From Rhynchonema sp. JSB1_4 (Eukaryota; Nematoda; Chromadorea; Monhysterida; Xyalidae), in NCBI GenBank assembly GCA_030248065.1, contig JASAMV010004258.1, positions 1 to 64,000 on the forward strand: DNA of 64,000 nt, written 5' to 3'. The translations under genes were made by a program, and so were the position numbers. Below, piece by piece: positions 1 through 10,837 of the stretch (position 1 is its first letter; each line of letters starts with the position of its first letter). The notes under the pieces are model-generated. The model worked only from the letters and a program-made list of their open reading frames with translations. It did no database searches and was not told where the DNA came from.

Positions 1-547
1 AACAACGAATCGACTATTGAATCGACCAAGGTACTTACATAACTATACATTACATTACATACCGTCAAGGTATGTAATACATACAAACTTTGAGCATAAC
101 CTTGACCATTTGTGCGGGATACCACATTGCAGACGACTGAAATCAAAGTCCAAATATTCACCGGAACGGTGTCCGTACCGCAACTGCCCGATGCCCTGCC
201 TCAGCCGATCACCGCACAAGCAATCAAAGAGGTGATCGTAGGACCGTTGTGCAACCACATTCTGGAAAGCAAGCCCGGCAGCGCCGGCGAAGAAGCGATG
301 AGCTTGCTGGAAAGTGATTTGATCGTTCAGCAAACATGTATGTGTACTACTTTCGTTGATACATCCTACGAAAGCGGCGAAATTGAAATCGAAATCGAAA
401 TTCTAATTGATTGCAGCCGGAAGTCGTCAACAACTGACCACAGTCACGCTGACCACGTTCATCAATGAAAATATGGACTACGTGATCAGACAAAATGGGC
501 GTGTGCCGATTCACGTCGGCGCACGCACCAAAAACAGATTCTTCTAA
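1..547 (+). pseudogene. Partial second copy of gene X (3' exons only)
   Basis: Three exon pieces of gene X lie on the plus strand: the end of exon E (1-30, donor GTACTT), exon F (133-337) and exon G (417-547, stop TAA at 545-547). Acceptor TTGCAG at 127-132 and donor GTATGT at 338 are intact, and the frame stays open across the splices. Exon F differs from the full gene at five bases and all five change an amino acid (N/T, E/Q, A/P, R/G, V/A), as expected of an unconstrained copy. No copy of exons A-D is in the window; they would lie to the left. It could be an expressed paralogue or a dead fragment. Confidence 0.6.
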
Positions 548-952
548 GAAAGTCGAAGATAAAGGTCGCTGTGATCTGTACACTCCAATTGCACCCAGTC
601 AGACCATAGAAGAGTGACGTATTAAACTTCAAACGGTAAATCCTCAAAATCTTGATTCAGAGTTAATCAGAATTATTGAAAACGTGCTGCCGGAACTATT
701 GATTGACTGCAATCCAAGAACGCAACCCTTGACTGCAATAAAATTCAGGCCCAACTATACTTCGTTTTCTGACGCAACAAGAACAGGAAGTTCGTGTTCT
801 TGCTTCAAACTGTTTCGTAGCGTCTTGAAACTTGCACAAGAACACGCAACGTGAAACAGCCAAAAAAGTATAAACGCGTTTGGGACTGAAACACGACGAA
901 ACAGCCAAACTGTTCTTAAGAGAACCAATAACAGAGTTGAAATTTTTTAACT

Positions 953-2062
953 TTGTGATCGTTCTTTGGTCATTTTTCTCTGTCGTTTCAAGTCAGTGCT
1001 GGATTTTTGACATTTGTTGATGGTACTTGAGTGATTGAAAGTGGAAAAAGAAAGCAAAAGTTAAAAGAGTTCAGATTATGACAGAGATCAGGAAACGGGC
1101 CGGGTAAAGTCGGCCCGGCCCGGCCCGGTCAGCCAATTTTCAAGGGCTGAAAACTGAAAAAAGCTCCAAAAAGCTGAAAAAATTCGAACATTTTCTGCAG
1201 ATACTTGTTTTCACTGCTACAGCCTGGGGGAAGGGTAGGTAGGTAGGTAGGTAGGTAGATCGACACGCCATCCTGATCATAGTTTTTTTAGACACTTTTT
1301 AGGTGCAATTTGCACCTAAAAAATCAGAATTGCACCTAAAAAATCAGGGATAGGTGCTAGCTTGCACCTAACATTTTGAGCCCTTATTTCCTTAATTTAG
1401 CATTCTCATACAGCATCTTTTAAGGTTCGAAAACCTTAGAAACGAAATAAATGCTCTGCGCGGCTCTCTTCTTGTGATTGTTCTTTGGTCATTTTCTCTG
1501 TCGTCAAGTCAGTGCTGTTTTTGACATTTGTTGATGGTACTTGAGTGATTGAAGTGGAAAAAGAAAGCAAAAGTAAAAAAAGAGTTCAGATTATGACAGA
1601 GATCGGAAACGGGCCGGTTAAAGTCGGCCCGGCCCGGTCAGCCAATTTTCAAGGGCTGAAAACTAAAAAAATCCAAAAAGCTGAAAAAAATCGAAAATTT
1701 TCTGCAGAATACTTTTATTTATTTTTTATTTTTATTTAGTTTTTGCACCTCAGTGCCAGGTGAGTGCAAACGCCCGCAGGCAATGTGGCAAATCCTGTTA
1801 GAAAAAGATACTTGTTTTCACTGAAGCTGGGGGAAGGGTTGGGAGGTAGGTAGGTAGATTGACGCGCCATCGTGATCATAGTTTTTTTAGACACTTTTTA
1901 GGTGCAATTTGCACTTAAAAAATCAGAATTGCACCTAAAAATCCAGGATAGGTGCAAGCTTGCACCTAACATTTTGAGCCGTTATTTCCTTAATTTAGCA
2001 TTTATACAGCATCTTTTAAGGTTCGAAAACCTTAGAAACGAAAAAAATGCGCTGCGCGGCTT
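953..2062 (+). repeat. Tandem duplication inside the left arm
   Basis: About 520-590 bp occurs twice in direct order (about 953-1472 and 1473-2062). Both units run from TCTTTGGTCATTTT through a CGGGCCGG-rich segment and a GGTAGGTAGGTAG run to AGGTTCGAAAACCTTAGAAACGA. The second unit has about 80 bp more (1730-1810). The right arm carries this unit once, so the duplication arose after the arms formed, or one unit was lost from the right arm. No coding potential was recognised. Confidence 0.8.
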
Positions 2063-2974
2063 CTTCGTTCCGTCCACTAAATTCCATCGAAACCTTTGGT
2101 GTTTGGTCGACATCGACAAAAAAATATTTATTGGTCTGATTCAGAGGTCGCAATCGGGCCGGGCCGGGCCGCGATTTTGGGCTTTTGTCTCGGGCCGGGC
2201 ACCCTGGCCCGAAGCTTCTGAAGTGACTTATTTTACTGAAAAAGTAGGGTTTTTTTGTCAAAAATACTAAAATTTCTGACGGATTCAGCAAGTATAAGTG
2301 ATCAGTATTGTCCAGTGGTGTGGTTGCTCGGGCGTGCAATCAAATGACCACCAGATTTTTATTTTTCGTTTTTATTTCTGTTTTGGATCGCATTCTATGT
2401 TTTTTGCTCCGCCATTCACGTATTTACACATGTTTTTTTTTATGTATTTTCCTGCTCTCATCGCGCTTGTTTTTGTCTTCAGCCTCAGTTTTTGCCTTCG
2501 GTTTTTTAAATTTTACCTTTTTTTTGCCCCAGTTAGTTACATGTAGAACAGCAGGATGCACTGAAGACCCGCCTGGGTGTACTTTTTTAAGTACAGGCCT
2601 AACTGCTGTTCTGAATCGGTGCTTGTCTACATTCATGGCCGAAACAAGACAGCCATTTATCTAGCTATTATTAATTTCTTCTTTCGTTAATTTAATTTCT
2701 AATTTTCCTAGTCTAGAAAATGGTTGTAAAAGCCGATTCTCTAGGAACTCGTTTTTTCTCTGCTTTTTATGGGGCTAGGTTGTTAGTTTATCTTCGTATT
2801 TTGCAAAAAAAGTTTTTATTTTAGCGCAATTTTTTAAATTTGCTCTTGCTCGCTTTTTTGCCTTCATTTATTTCTCTGTTTTTTCCTTTTCATTGCTGCC
2901 TTCATCAAGCTCTCACTTTTTTTATGGTGTACTAGTAGATAATATTAATCTGTCACAACTTTCCATTTTTATAA

Positions 2975-3240
2975 TTTGATTCAGCCCACCACCACCAACA
3001 CCAACACCCAATGTTTCTGCATGTTCCCGGAGAACCTGGTCGGAGGCACGACCCCGTCGAAACATCAGCCAGCCCGATCACGCGAACAGATCATAGCGCA
3101 CCGGTTCAGCAAGTACCTGTCGTCATCAAGCGAATGTCTACAGTACTTGGGTCCGGTCGACCCGCCAAGTCTGATCCCCGGGCTACGCGGAGTTGGAGGG
3201 CATAAGTACTCGGACGCAACAAGCAGCAAACACCGACAAC
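2975..3240 (+). pseudogene. Captured fragment of STOX exon 6
   Basis: The translation contains CMFPENLVGG, SREQIIAHRFSKYL and YLGPVDPPSLIPG, matching exon 6 of the STOX gene at 15786-16169 (minus strand). Similarity begins and ends inside the exon, with no splice sites carried, so this is a DNA fragment and not a spliced exon. Small indels break the frame between PPSLIPG and YSDA. It lies in the left arm; a more decayed mirror copy is at 4718-4930. Confidence 0.85.
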
Positions 3241-3530
3241 ATGTCTATTTTATATTTTCATCATAAAAAGAAGGTGCTGATTTCTGAAAAACGGTTATTG
3301 CACCCTGGCTTTAACACTAATTACTTGTAGGCCACGCTTAACCTAAATCGCATTATCAAATTTTATATCAATATCAGTGATGCGCGCAGTGTTCGGTGAG
3401 TATGTGCACAACAGGTAATTGCACCGTCTTTGGCATCGTTATACGTATGCACGACACGCGGTGATATCAATATACCTCGTGTCCATGAAACATCAGTACA
3501 GACACCCAGCAAGCGTCTACTGCATACATC

Positions 3531-4438
3531 GACCAGGGCCTGTCGACCTGTGGGAAAGCATACTCAAAGGCCTCAAAGATTTACCACTCAGCATCTCACC
3601 AAGCTACGGGAAAGCATCTTCACAAGTCTCGATCACACCTACATCAATCTGGACAAGAAACAACAGCAAAAGTGTCGCATTCCACCAATTAGCGAACAGT
3701 CGACGACAGGTTCATTGCGCCACGACCGCACGTACGAGAATATGAACCAAGCAGCGAACCAGACGAGCACCACGCAGTTCGAGAACATCACCAATCTGTC
3801 CCTCACACCCGAACAGAGTCGATTGGCGCGAATGCGAATCGATGAAAAAGATCCGGAACCGATATCGGCCGACTACCATTGGTGGCCACTCATGGCCGAC
3901 CGGTGGCCAACTCATATTTCGGCTGTAATGTCATTATTCAGTGTTCATTTTTATTGAACATCAAGGTTATTGACACGCCGCGCATATCTTTGCTATGCTG
4001 CTAGCATGTGTTTATGTTTACTTTCCGAAATAATAAAAAAAGTTCTGTGTTGTGGAGGTGTTTGAGAATAGTTCAACAATAATTTTCGTGGCAGGTGTTT
4101 GACAATCGTAATTTTCGAACGACATCATCGAACTATTATAAAAAGTGCTTTTATACACAACTCACGGGTGGCACACAAAAAATTCGAACCAAGGTCAAGT
4201 GCACGGTAGGTGTAAGCATATTCAAAATGAAAAGGGCAGATCAAGACATATGTAAGCGATGACGCTTACAGCATCATACGTAATCTGTAAACAAAATTCA
4301 ATTTCAATTTTGGTGAATAAACATACGCAAGTACATGGGTATCACAGGTCACAGACCGTGGACCATTATTATAGTAAATGTATTGCACAGGCTGAATTCA
4401 ACACCCAAAAACACAAAACACCAACCCCACAGACAGCC
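3531..4438. other. Loop between the inverted arms
   Basis: This roughly 900-bp spacer separates the two arms. Its left third holds the STOX exon-8 fragment. The remainder (about 3930-4438) is A/T-rich with no recognisable gene, tRNA or transposase. Open frames of 60-90 codons here show no family resemblance. Confidence 0.7.
3615..3926 (+). pseudogene. Captured fragment of STOX exon 8
   Basis: The translation includes TSLDHTYINLDKK, ISEQSTTGSLRHDRTYENMN and LTPEQSRLARMRIDEKDPEP, matching the C-terminal exon of the STOX gene (14186-14856, minus strand). The match starts in mid-exon and ends just before the STOX stop. An indel shifts the frame after ISADY, replacing the true C-terminus. Together with the exon-6 fragment it keeps the transcript order 6 then 8, but exon 7 and the genuine introns are absent. 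Confidence 0.85.
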
Positions 4439-4717
4439 CGATGTATGCAATAACGCTTGCTGGGTGTCTGTACTGATGTTTCATGGACAAGGTTTATTGA
4501 TATCACCGCGTGTCGTGCATACGATAAGATGCCAAAGAGGTACAATTATGTTGTGCACATACTCCGAACATGCGCGCATCACTGATATTGATATAAAATT
4601 TGATAATGCGATTTAGGTTAAGCGTGGCTTACAAGTGAATTAGTGTTAAAGCAGGGTGCAATACTGTTTTCAGAAATACAGCACCTTCTTTTTATGATGA
4701 AAATATAAAATAGACAT

Positions 4718-4930
4718 GTGTCGGTTTGCCCAAACCCAAGCGTTTCCGGGATCAAAACGTTGACTGCACAAGTACTGTAGACATTCGCTTGATGACGAAG
4801 TACTTGCTGAACGGTGCGCTATGATCTGTTCGCGTGATCGGGCTGGCTATGTTTCAACGGGTCGTGCCCGACAGGTTCTCGGGAAATGCAGAAATTGGGT
4901 GTTGGTGTGTGGTGGTGGGCTGAATCAAAT
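4718..4930 (-). pseudogene. Decayed mirror copy of the STOX exon-6 fragment
   Basis: The reverse complement aligns with 2975-3240, including AATTTGATTCAGCCC at the outer end, but carries many small deletions. Examples are the run around 4730-4770 and the shortened GGTCGTGCCCGAC segment. The frame is lost repeatedly. Its presence in both arms means the fragment was captured before the inverted duplication. Confidence 0.8.
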
Positions 4931-6843
4931 TATAAAAATGGAAAGTTGTACAGATTAATATTATCTACTAGTGAAGACACCATAAAAAGTGAGAGCTTGA
5001 TGAAGGCAGCAATGAAAAGGAAAAAACACAGAAATAAATGAAGGCAAAAAAGCGAACAAGAGCAAATTTAAAAAATTGCGATAAAATAAAAACTTTTTTT
5101 GCAAAATACGAAGTAAACTAACAACCTAGCCCCATAAAAAGCAGAGAAAAAACGAGTTCCTAGAGAATCGGCTTTTACAACCATTTTCTAGACTAGGAAA
5201 ATTATAAATTAAATTAACGAAAGAAGAAATTAATAATAGCTAGATAAATGGCTGTCTTGTTTCGGCCATGAATGTAGACAAGCACCGATTCAGAACAGCA
5301 GTTAGGCCTGTACTTAAAAAAGTACACCCAGGCGGGTCTTCAGTGCATCCTGCTGTTCTACCTGCAACTAACTGGGGCAAAAAGATAAACTTTAAAAAAC
5401 AGAAGGCAAAAACTGAGGCTGAAGATAAAAACAAGCGCGATGAGAGCAGGAAAATACATAAAAAAACATGCGTAAATACGTGAATGGCGGAGCAAAAAAC
5501 ATAGAATGCGATCCAAAACAGAAATAAAACGAAAAATAAAAATCTGGTGGTTGATTGCACGCCCGAGCAACCACACCACTGGACAATACTGATCACTTAC
5601 TTGCTGAATCCGTCAGAAATTTTAGTATTTTTGACAAAAAACCCTACTTTTTCAGTAAAATAAGTCACTTCAGAAGCTTCGGGCCGGGGTGCCCGGCCCG
5701 GCCCGGCCCGGCCCGAGCCAAAAGCCCAAAATCGCGGCCCGGCCCGGCCCGGATTGCGACCTCTGAATCAGACCAATAAATATTTTTTTGTCGATGTCGA
5801 CCAAACACCAAAGGTTTCGATGGAATTTAGTGGACGGAACGAAGAAGCCGCGCAGCGCATTTTTTTCGTTTCTAAGGTTTTCGAACCTTAAAAGATGCTG
5901 TATAAATGCTAAATTAAGGAAATAACGGCTCAAAATGTTAGGTGCAAGCTTGCACCTATCCCTGGATTTTTAGGTGCAATTCAGATTTTTTAAGTGCAAA
6001 TTGCACCTAAAAAGTGTCTAAAAAAACTATGATCACGATGGCGCGTCAATCTACCTACCTACCTACCAACCCTTCCCCCAGCTTCAGTGAAAACAAGTAT
6101 CTTTTTCTAACAGGATTTGCCACATTGCCTGCGGGCGTTTGCACTCACCTGGCACTGGAGGTGCAAAAACTAAAATAAAAATAAAAAATAAATAAAAGTA
6201 TTCTGCAGAAAATTTTCGATTTTTTTCAGCTTTTTGGACTTTTTTTAGTTTTCAGCCCTTGAAAATTGGCTGACCGGGCCGGGCCGACTTTACCCGGCCC
6301 GTTTCCGATCTCTGTCATAATCTGAACTCTTTTTTACTTTTGCTTTCTTTTTCCACTTCAATCACTCAAGTACTATCAACAAATGTCAAAAACAGCACTG
6401 ACTTGACGACAGAGAAAATGACCAAAGAACAATCACAAAGTTAAAAAATTTCAACTCTGTTATTGGTTCTCTTGAGAACAGTTTGGCTGTTTCGTCGTGT
6501 TTCGTCCCAAACGCGTTTATACTTTTTTGGCTGTTTCACGTTGCGTGTTCTTGTGCAAGTTTCAAGACGCTACGAAACAGTTTGAAGCAAGAACACGAAC
6601 TTCCTGTTCTTGTTGCGTCAGAAAACGAAGTATAGTTGGGCCTGAATTTTATTGCAGTCAAGGGTTGCGTTCAAGGATTGCAGTCAATCAATAGTTCCGG
6701 CAGCACGTTTTCAATAACTCTGATTAACTCTGAATCAAGATTTTGAGGAGTTTACCATTTGAAGTTTAATACGTCACTCTTCTATGGTCTGACTGGGTGC
6801 AATTGGAGTGTACAGATCACAGCGACCTTTATCTTCGACTTTC

Positions 6844-9169
6844 TTAGAAGAATCTGTTTTTGGTGCGTGCGCCGACGTGAATCGGCACACGCCCATTTTG
6901 TCTGATCACGTAGTCCATATTTTCATTGATGAACGTGGTCAGCGTGACTGTGGTCAGTTGTTGACGACTTCCGGCTGCAATCAATTAGAATTTCGATTTC
7001 GATTTCAATTTCGCCGCTTTCGTAGGATGTATCAACGAAAGTAGTACACATACATGTTTGCTGAACGATCAAATCACTTTCCAGCAAGCTCATCACTTCT
7101 TCGCGGGCGCTGCCGGGCTTGCTTTCCAGAATGTGGTTGCACAACGGTCCTACGATCACCTCTTTGATTGCTTGTGCGGTGATCGGCTGAGGCAGGGCAT
7201 CGGGCAGTTGCGCTACGGACACCGTTCCGGTGAATATTTCGACTTTGATTTCATTCGTCTGCAATGTGGTCTCCCGCAAAAATGGTCAAGGTTATGCTCA
7301 AAGATTGTATGTATTACATACCTTGACGGTATGTAATGTAATGTATAGGTACATATACTCTGGCAATTGTTTTGGGAGAAACTTTTCTACCGCGTTGCCT
7401 GATCCGTAAAGCGCATTATGCGTGCACTCGCTACAGAAGTCACGTGACCGCTATAGCCAGTGCACGCATCATTCGCTTTACGGATCAGGCAACGCGTTTG
7501 AAAAGTTTCTCCCAAAAGAATTGTCAGAGTATACCTTGGTCGATTCAATAGTTGATTCGTTGTTGTTGTTCGGCGGAGGCGATGGTGGATCACTGCAATG
7601 CGTATATACGATTGATTTGCTGAGTTTGCTTCAAAGATCAATTGCGGCAATGCAAATTCTCTCACTTTGACGACGCTTGTTTCATCGTGACCAGACGCCC
7701 TTTGAAATGAGACACGACTGGCGTCTCTTCCTGATCTTCACCTTCTGGCCTCGGCATCACCACGACGTCTTCCTGGGCAAGCAAAAAGCGTTCTGTTTAA
7801 AATGAATATGCATGAATCTTTCAAAGCCCAACATAACTTACATTCACCCACTGATACGATTCAACCATCTTTGGTGCCTCCTCCATGTGTTTGCGTCGAA
7901 TTTTCGGCACATTGATCGAGCACAGATCACCGCGGCAGGCCGGATGAGCAATCGTCGATGGATCGGTCTTGCTGCTCCAATATTCGTGCATGTGTTCGTC
8001 CCAGAACACGTCACATTTCAAATATTGAATCGGGCCAATGGCTTTCTTGGTATCCGGCGCCAGCTATACAATGTGCTGAGTTGGATATGTTTTGCATTCT
8101 CACGCATGTGAAAAGTCGAATCAAAGTAACCGACATGGTGAGCAATAAGACTGACGGCACATTCAGCGAAGATCGTCTCGCCGCGACGACAGTTGGCCAC
8201 CCAATATGATTCGTGCCCGTGTTCGTCCTTGTATTGGTTCCAGGCGCCACCGAACGGGCCACGCACAGGAAGTAGATGGTAGTCCGGCGAGTTGCCAACT
8301 GAGAAGAATAGTGATTGAAATTTTTTGACGCGCATTGGTGTTCACAATGCAAATTTCATGCGCAAACGCGCAGTGCGCATCTGTGTTCACAATCGACATG
8401 CGCGTTTGCGCATCAAATTAGAATAGCGTGTGCATTAAATTTGGAACGGCTGTTTTTTTGCATTTACATATTTGTACCGGGCTGGCATGCGTCCGGCGGG
8501 AGATTGAGCTCATCGTCTGTTGATGAGCATTTACCTTTGCTGTCCCATGATGTAATTTTTAAAAGGAAAACTTGAGATTGCGGAACATTTTTTGGCAACG
8601 AATGATAGAAAATATATAAAATTACTATCAAACAGAACAAAAGTTGAACCCTCCACCCGATTCCATTGAAATTGTTCAAAGAAAAGCATACGAACAAGAA
8701 ACAAACACGACGAGTTGTGAAAAATACAATTTTCGACGTTTTGTTTCCTGTGAAAGAATGACTTTTGAACTAAAACATAAACAATGGCTGAGTGATAAAA
8801 TAACAAACGTAAAAGGATCGTAACAGGCGGTCATGTCGTTTTTAAAATATAATTTGTTCAAATAATAATGTTTTTTTGCTTCAGGCAGCTCGGGCAAGCC
8901 AAACGCGCACGCAAAATTAGAACCAATCCTGATCGTATTTTTGCGCGTTTGCGCGTCAAAAACGCGCAGACGCGCAAACGCGCAAATGCATTGTGAACAC
9001 AAATGCGCGTCAGTTTCATGCGCAAATGCGCAAACGCGCAAACGCGCGTGCATTGTGAAGGCAGCCTAACACTGCTTTAAAAAATGGAAACAAACTTACA
9101 TGGGCAGTTGTCATCGGCCTTGCACACACGATTCACATTGTCACGTTCAGGTTTGCTCATATCGGCCAT
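6844..9169 (-). CDS. Gene X, uncharacterised protein (7 exons)
   Basis: No family was recognised. Exons: A 9169-9100 (ATG, MADMSKPE), B 8298 down to about 8135 or 8104, C from 8063 or 8041 to 7842, D 7772-7666, E 7592-7535, F 7258-7054, G 6974-6844 (TAA). Phases agree everywhere except B/C. Joining ATGC|GTGAGA to TATAG|CTGG shifts the frame. Either an earlier donor CAT|GTCGGT or a weak acceptor AAAG|CC restores it, giving about 318 or 321 residues. Exons B and C carry conserved-looking text (GAWNQYKDEHGHESYW, CDVFWDEHMHEYWSS) and several cysteines. Exon E is a low-complexity Pro/Asn linker. No signal peptide or membrane segment is visible. Exons E-G are duplicated in the left arm, and remnants lie at 10.4-11.2 kb. 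Confidence 0.7.
7354..7533. mobile_element. 180-bp MITE, copy 1 (in gene X intron E/F)
   Basis: The element runs from TATACTCTGGCAATT to its near-mirror, with inverted repeats of about 75 bp (CGTTGCCTGATCCGTAAAGCG inward) and no coding capacity. It matches 10533-10712 closely. The left arm of the inverted duplication lacks it, so that arm serves as an empty site (AAGGTACTTACATAAC). Insertion probably used a TA target. It lies three bases inside the 5' splice site of exon E, and GT is preserved (GTATAC). Confidence 0.85.
8320..9065. repeat. Inverted CGCG-rich repeat in gene X intron A
   Basis: Intron A (9099-8299) has at each end a block of GCGCAAACGCGCA / TTGCGCGTTTGCGC motifs with TTCACAATGC or GCATTGTGAA (8327-8420 and 8937-9060). 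The blocks face each other and flank about 500 bp of A/T-rich sequence. This may be a degenerate foldback element; no target duplication was identified. Confidence 0.55.
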
Positions 9170-10443
9170 TTTGTTGACTGGATTCTTCGTTGATTGGGTT
9201 GGGTTATATTTTCTGAGCTACGTTGCTGTTCGTATCTTGGTCATCGGTTTGTTGGAGATTTGTCAAAAGTAGTTTGGGAGGGATATGGTGACCAGTGTAG
9301 ATATTTTTTCAGAAAAGGATTGGATTTAGACCAGTGATTTTTTGGAATTCAGTGCAGTGAATGATGAAGAGAAGAATCGTTATAACAAAGCGGAGTGGAT
9401 CGCACGCCCCCCAAATCAATTCTGTATTGAATATTGAGTACCGCTAAGCTGACGGCAAATGTAACCATGTAACATTATCAGATGAGTGGTTCAGTGGATT
9501 TTAATAGATCCATTTTGAAATAGAGATGATCGCGATCGTCACATCGAACATGTCAATTATAGCGAAGTTCTATTATGTGTAACTCAAGAATTCTACGTAT
9601 CGGAATGGACGAATTCATTGCATTATCATTTAGCACAGTTCGGGGTCTGGAGCACGGCACATATACAGTATTTGTAAACACCGACTAAGCTGGGTAAAAA
9701 TATTTACTTTGGATTTGCACCACTGCGGCATGAAAGAGGCACGCGCATTTATACAAGGTGTGCGACTATCGCCTCTGAATTTTTACCCCTCTGGTACCAT
9801 GTTGCACTGGAACCGAGTGTGGAATTCTACATCAACCAATGGAAACTCAAATCCTCAAAAAGCCCATTGTCACATCAGCTTCCCCATGCAAAAGACATCA
9901 GGTGACAAACACTTTGTCTCCAGCTACAAAGAGGACCAGCATGACCAATACACTGTTCTTCGCAGTATTGGACAAAGGGCGCACCCACATCGTGCGCTTC
10001 TACGACTTGTATTTTTGCATGACACATGGTTATTATTGCCCATCTGCAACAGCGAGCAGAGCTACGACCATTTTGACACTTGCAGATGCTGCAGCTCAAG
10101 CGTGGTGTTTGGCAGTCAGCCACTTATGGCTTCTATATGCTTCAAATAATTCTGGGCGTCGTTTAAACATCATTACTGATCAGTACTGGAACATTGAAGT
10201 TTTGACAAAAAAAGTTGAAACATTTCAACTTCGTAAATTTTCTGTGCAACCATTTTCTGTTCGCGGCAACCACTCGAATATTTACGTATCCTACCCACTA
10301 ACTTTAAAGTGTGATAATGGTATTGTTCTAAATATGTTTAATCTATGAAAATAAGTTTTAACTGTTTCACACCCGCATGTGCAAACACGCAGTGGTCGCC
10401 GGCAGTGGTCCCAGCCGACTATAATTCCACCACCTTTACTGTC
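9170..10443. other. Upstream of gene X, no gene recognised
   Basis: This stretch presumably contains the gene X promoter. Open frames at 9709-10149 and 9839-10348 overlap each other and resemble no known family, so they were not called. Confidence 0.5.
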
Positions 10444-10532
10444 AGAATTTTATTGCATTCAAGGGTTGCAGTCAATCAAAACTTCTGGCAGCACGTTTCA
10501 ATAACCATGATTAGCTCTAATTCAAGAGCAGT

Positions 10533-10712
10533 TATACTCTGGCAATTCTTTTGGGAGAAACTTTTCAACCGCGTTGCCTAATCCCTAAAGCGCATTATGC
10601 GTGCACTGGCTACAGAAGTCACGTGACCGCTATAGCCAGTGCACGCATCATGCGCTTTACGGATCAGGCAACGCGTTCGAAAAGTTTCTCCCAAAAGAAT
10701 TGTCAGAGTATA
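10533..10712. mobile_element. 180-bp MITE, copy 2
   Basis: This is nearly the same sequence as 7354-7533: ends TATACTCTGGCAATTCTTTT and its mirror, centre CTACAGAAGTCACGTGACCGCTATAG. It interrupts the third copy of the gene X region. It has no transposase, so it depends on an autonomous element elsewhere. Confidence 0.85.
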
Positions 10713-10837
10713 AATTTAAGTTGAATAATTTTGTTTCAGCATTTTGCTATAATAAATTTAAATATTTTAATGTGTTATTAAAATATTTAAATTTATTATA
10801 GCAAAATGCTGAAACAAAATTATTCAACTTAAATTTA
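10711..10837. repeat. Perfect 60-bp palindrome with 7-nt spacer
   Basis: Bases 10711-10770 and 10778-10837 are exact reverse complements, separated by TGTGTTA. The sequence is A/T-rich, with GTTTCAGCATTTTGCTATAA in the arm. It directly abuts the MITE. It may be a very young foldback element or a replication-generated hairpin; a transcript would form one long perfect duplex. Confidence 0.95.

Larger units (their letters stand above)
1..3531 (+). repeat. Left arm of a large inverted duplication
   Basis: Read as reverse complement, this stretch matches about 7564-4439. The match can be followed from base 1 (rest of a gene X exon) to about 3531 (CATACATCG), so the arm probably continues left of the window. 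It holds, in order, the last gene X exons, about 2.4 kb of non-coding repeat, a STOX exon-6 fragment and about 300 bp of unassigned sequence. In the 205-bp exon F the arms differ at 5 positions; exon G is identical over 131 bp. The non-coding part includes TAGGTGCAAnTTGCACCTA motifs, GTAGGTAGGTAG and CGGGCC-rich tracts that recur near 45.4-46.2 kb. Confidence 0.9.
4439..7564 (-). repeat. Right arm of the large inverted duplication
   Basis: Reverse complement of the left arm. From the inside outward it contains the loop-side segment, the decayed STOX exon-6 fragment, the repeat-rich middle and gene X exons G, F and E. It is shorter than the left arm because it lacks the tandem duplication, and it carries a 180-bp MITE (7354-7533) that the left arm lacks. 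The right arm is the part joined to the complete gene X, so it is probably the original locus. Confidence 0.88.

Noticed and set aside
2424..2636. A Lys-rich frame with VLKKVHPGG, mirrored at 5268-5483, resembling part of a histone H2B helix
   Set aside because: Only about eight residues resemble H2B, the following sequence does not continue the histone fold, and the region is non-coding repeat in both arms.
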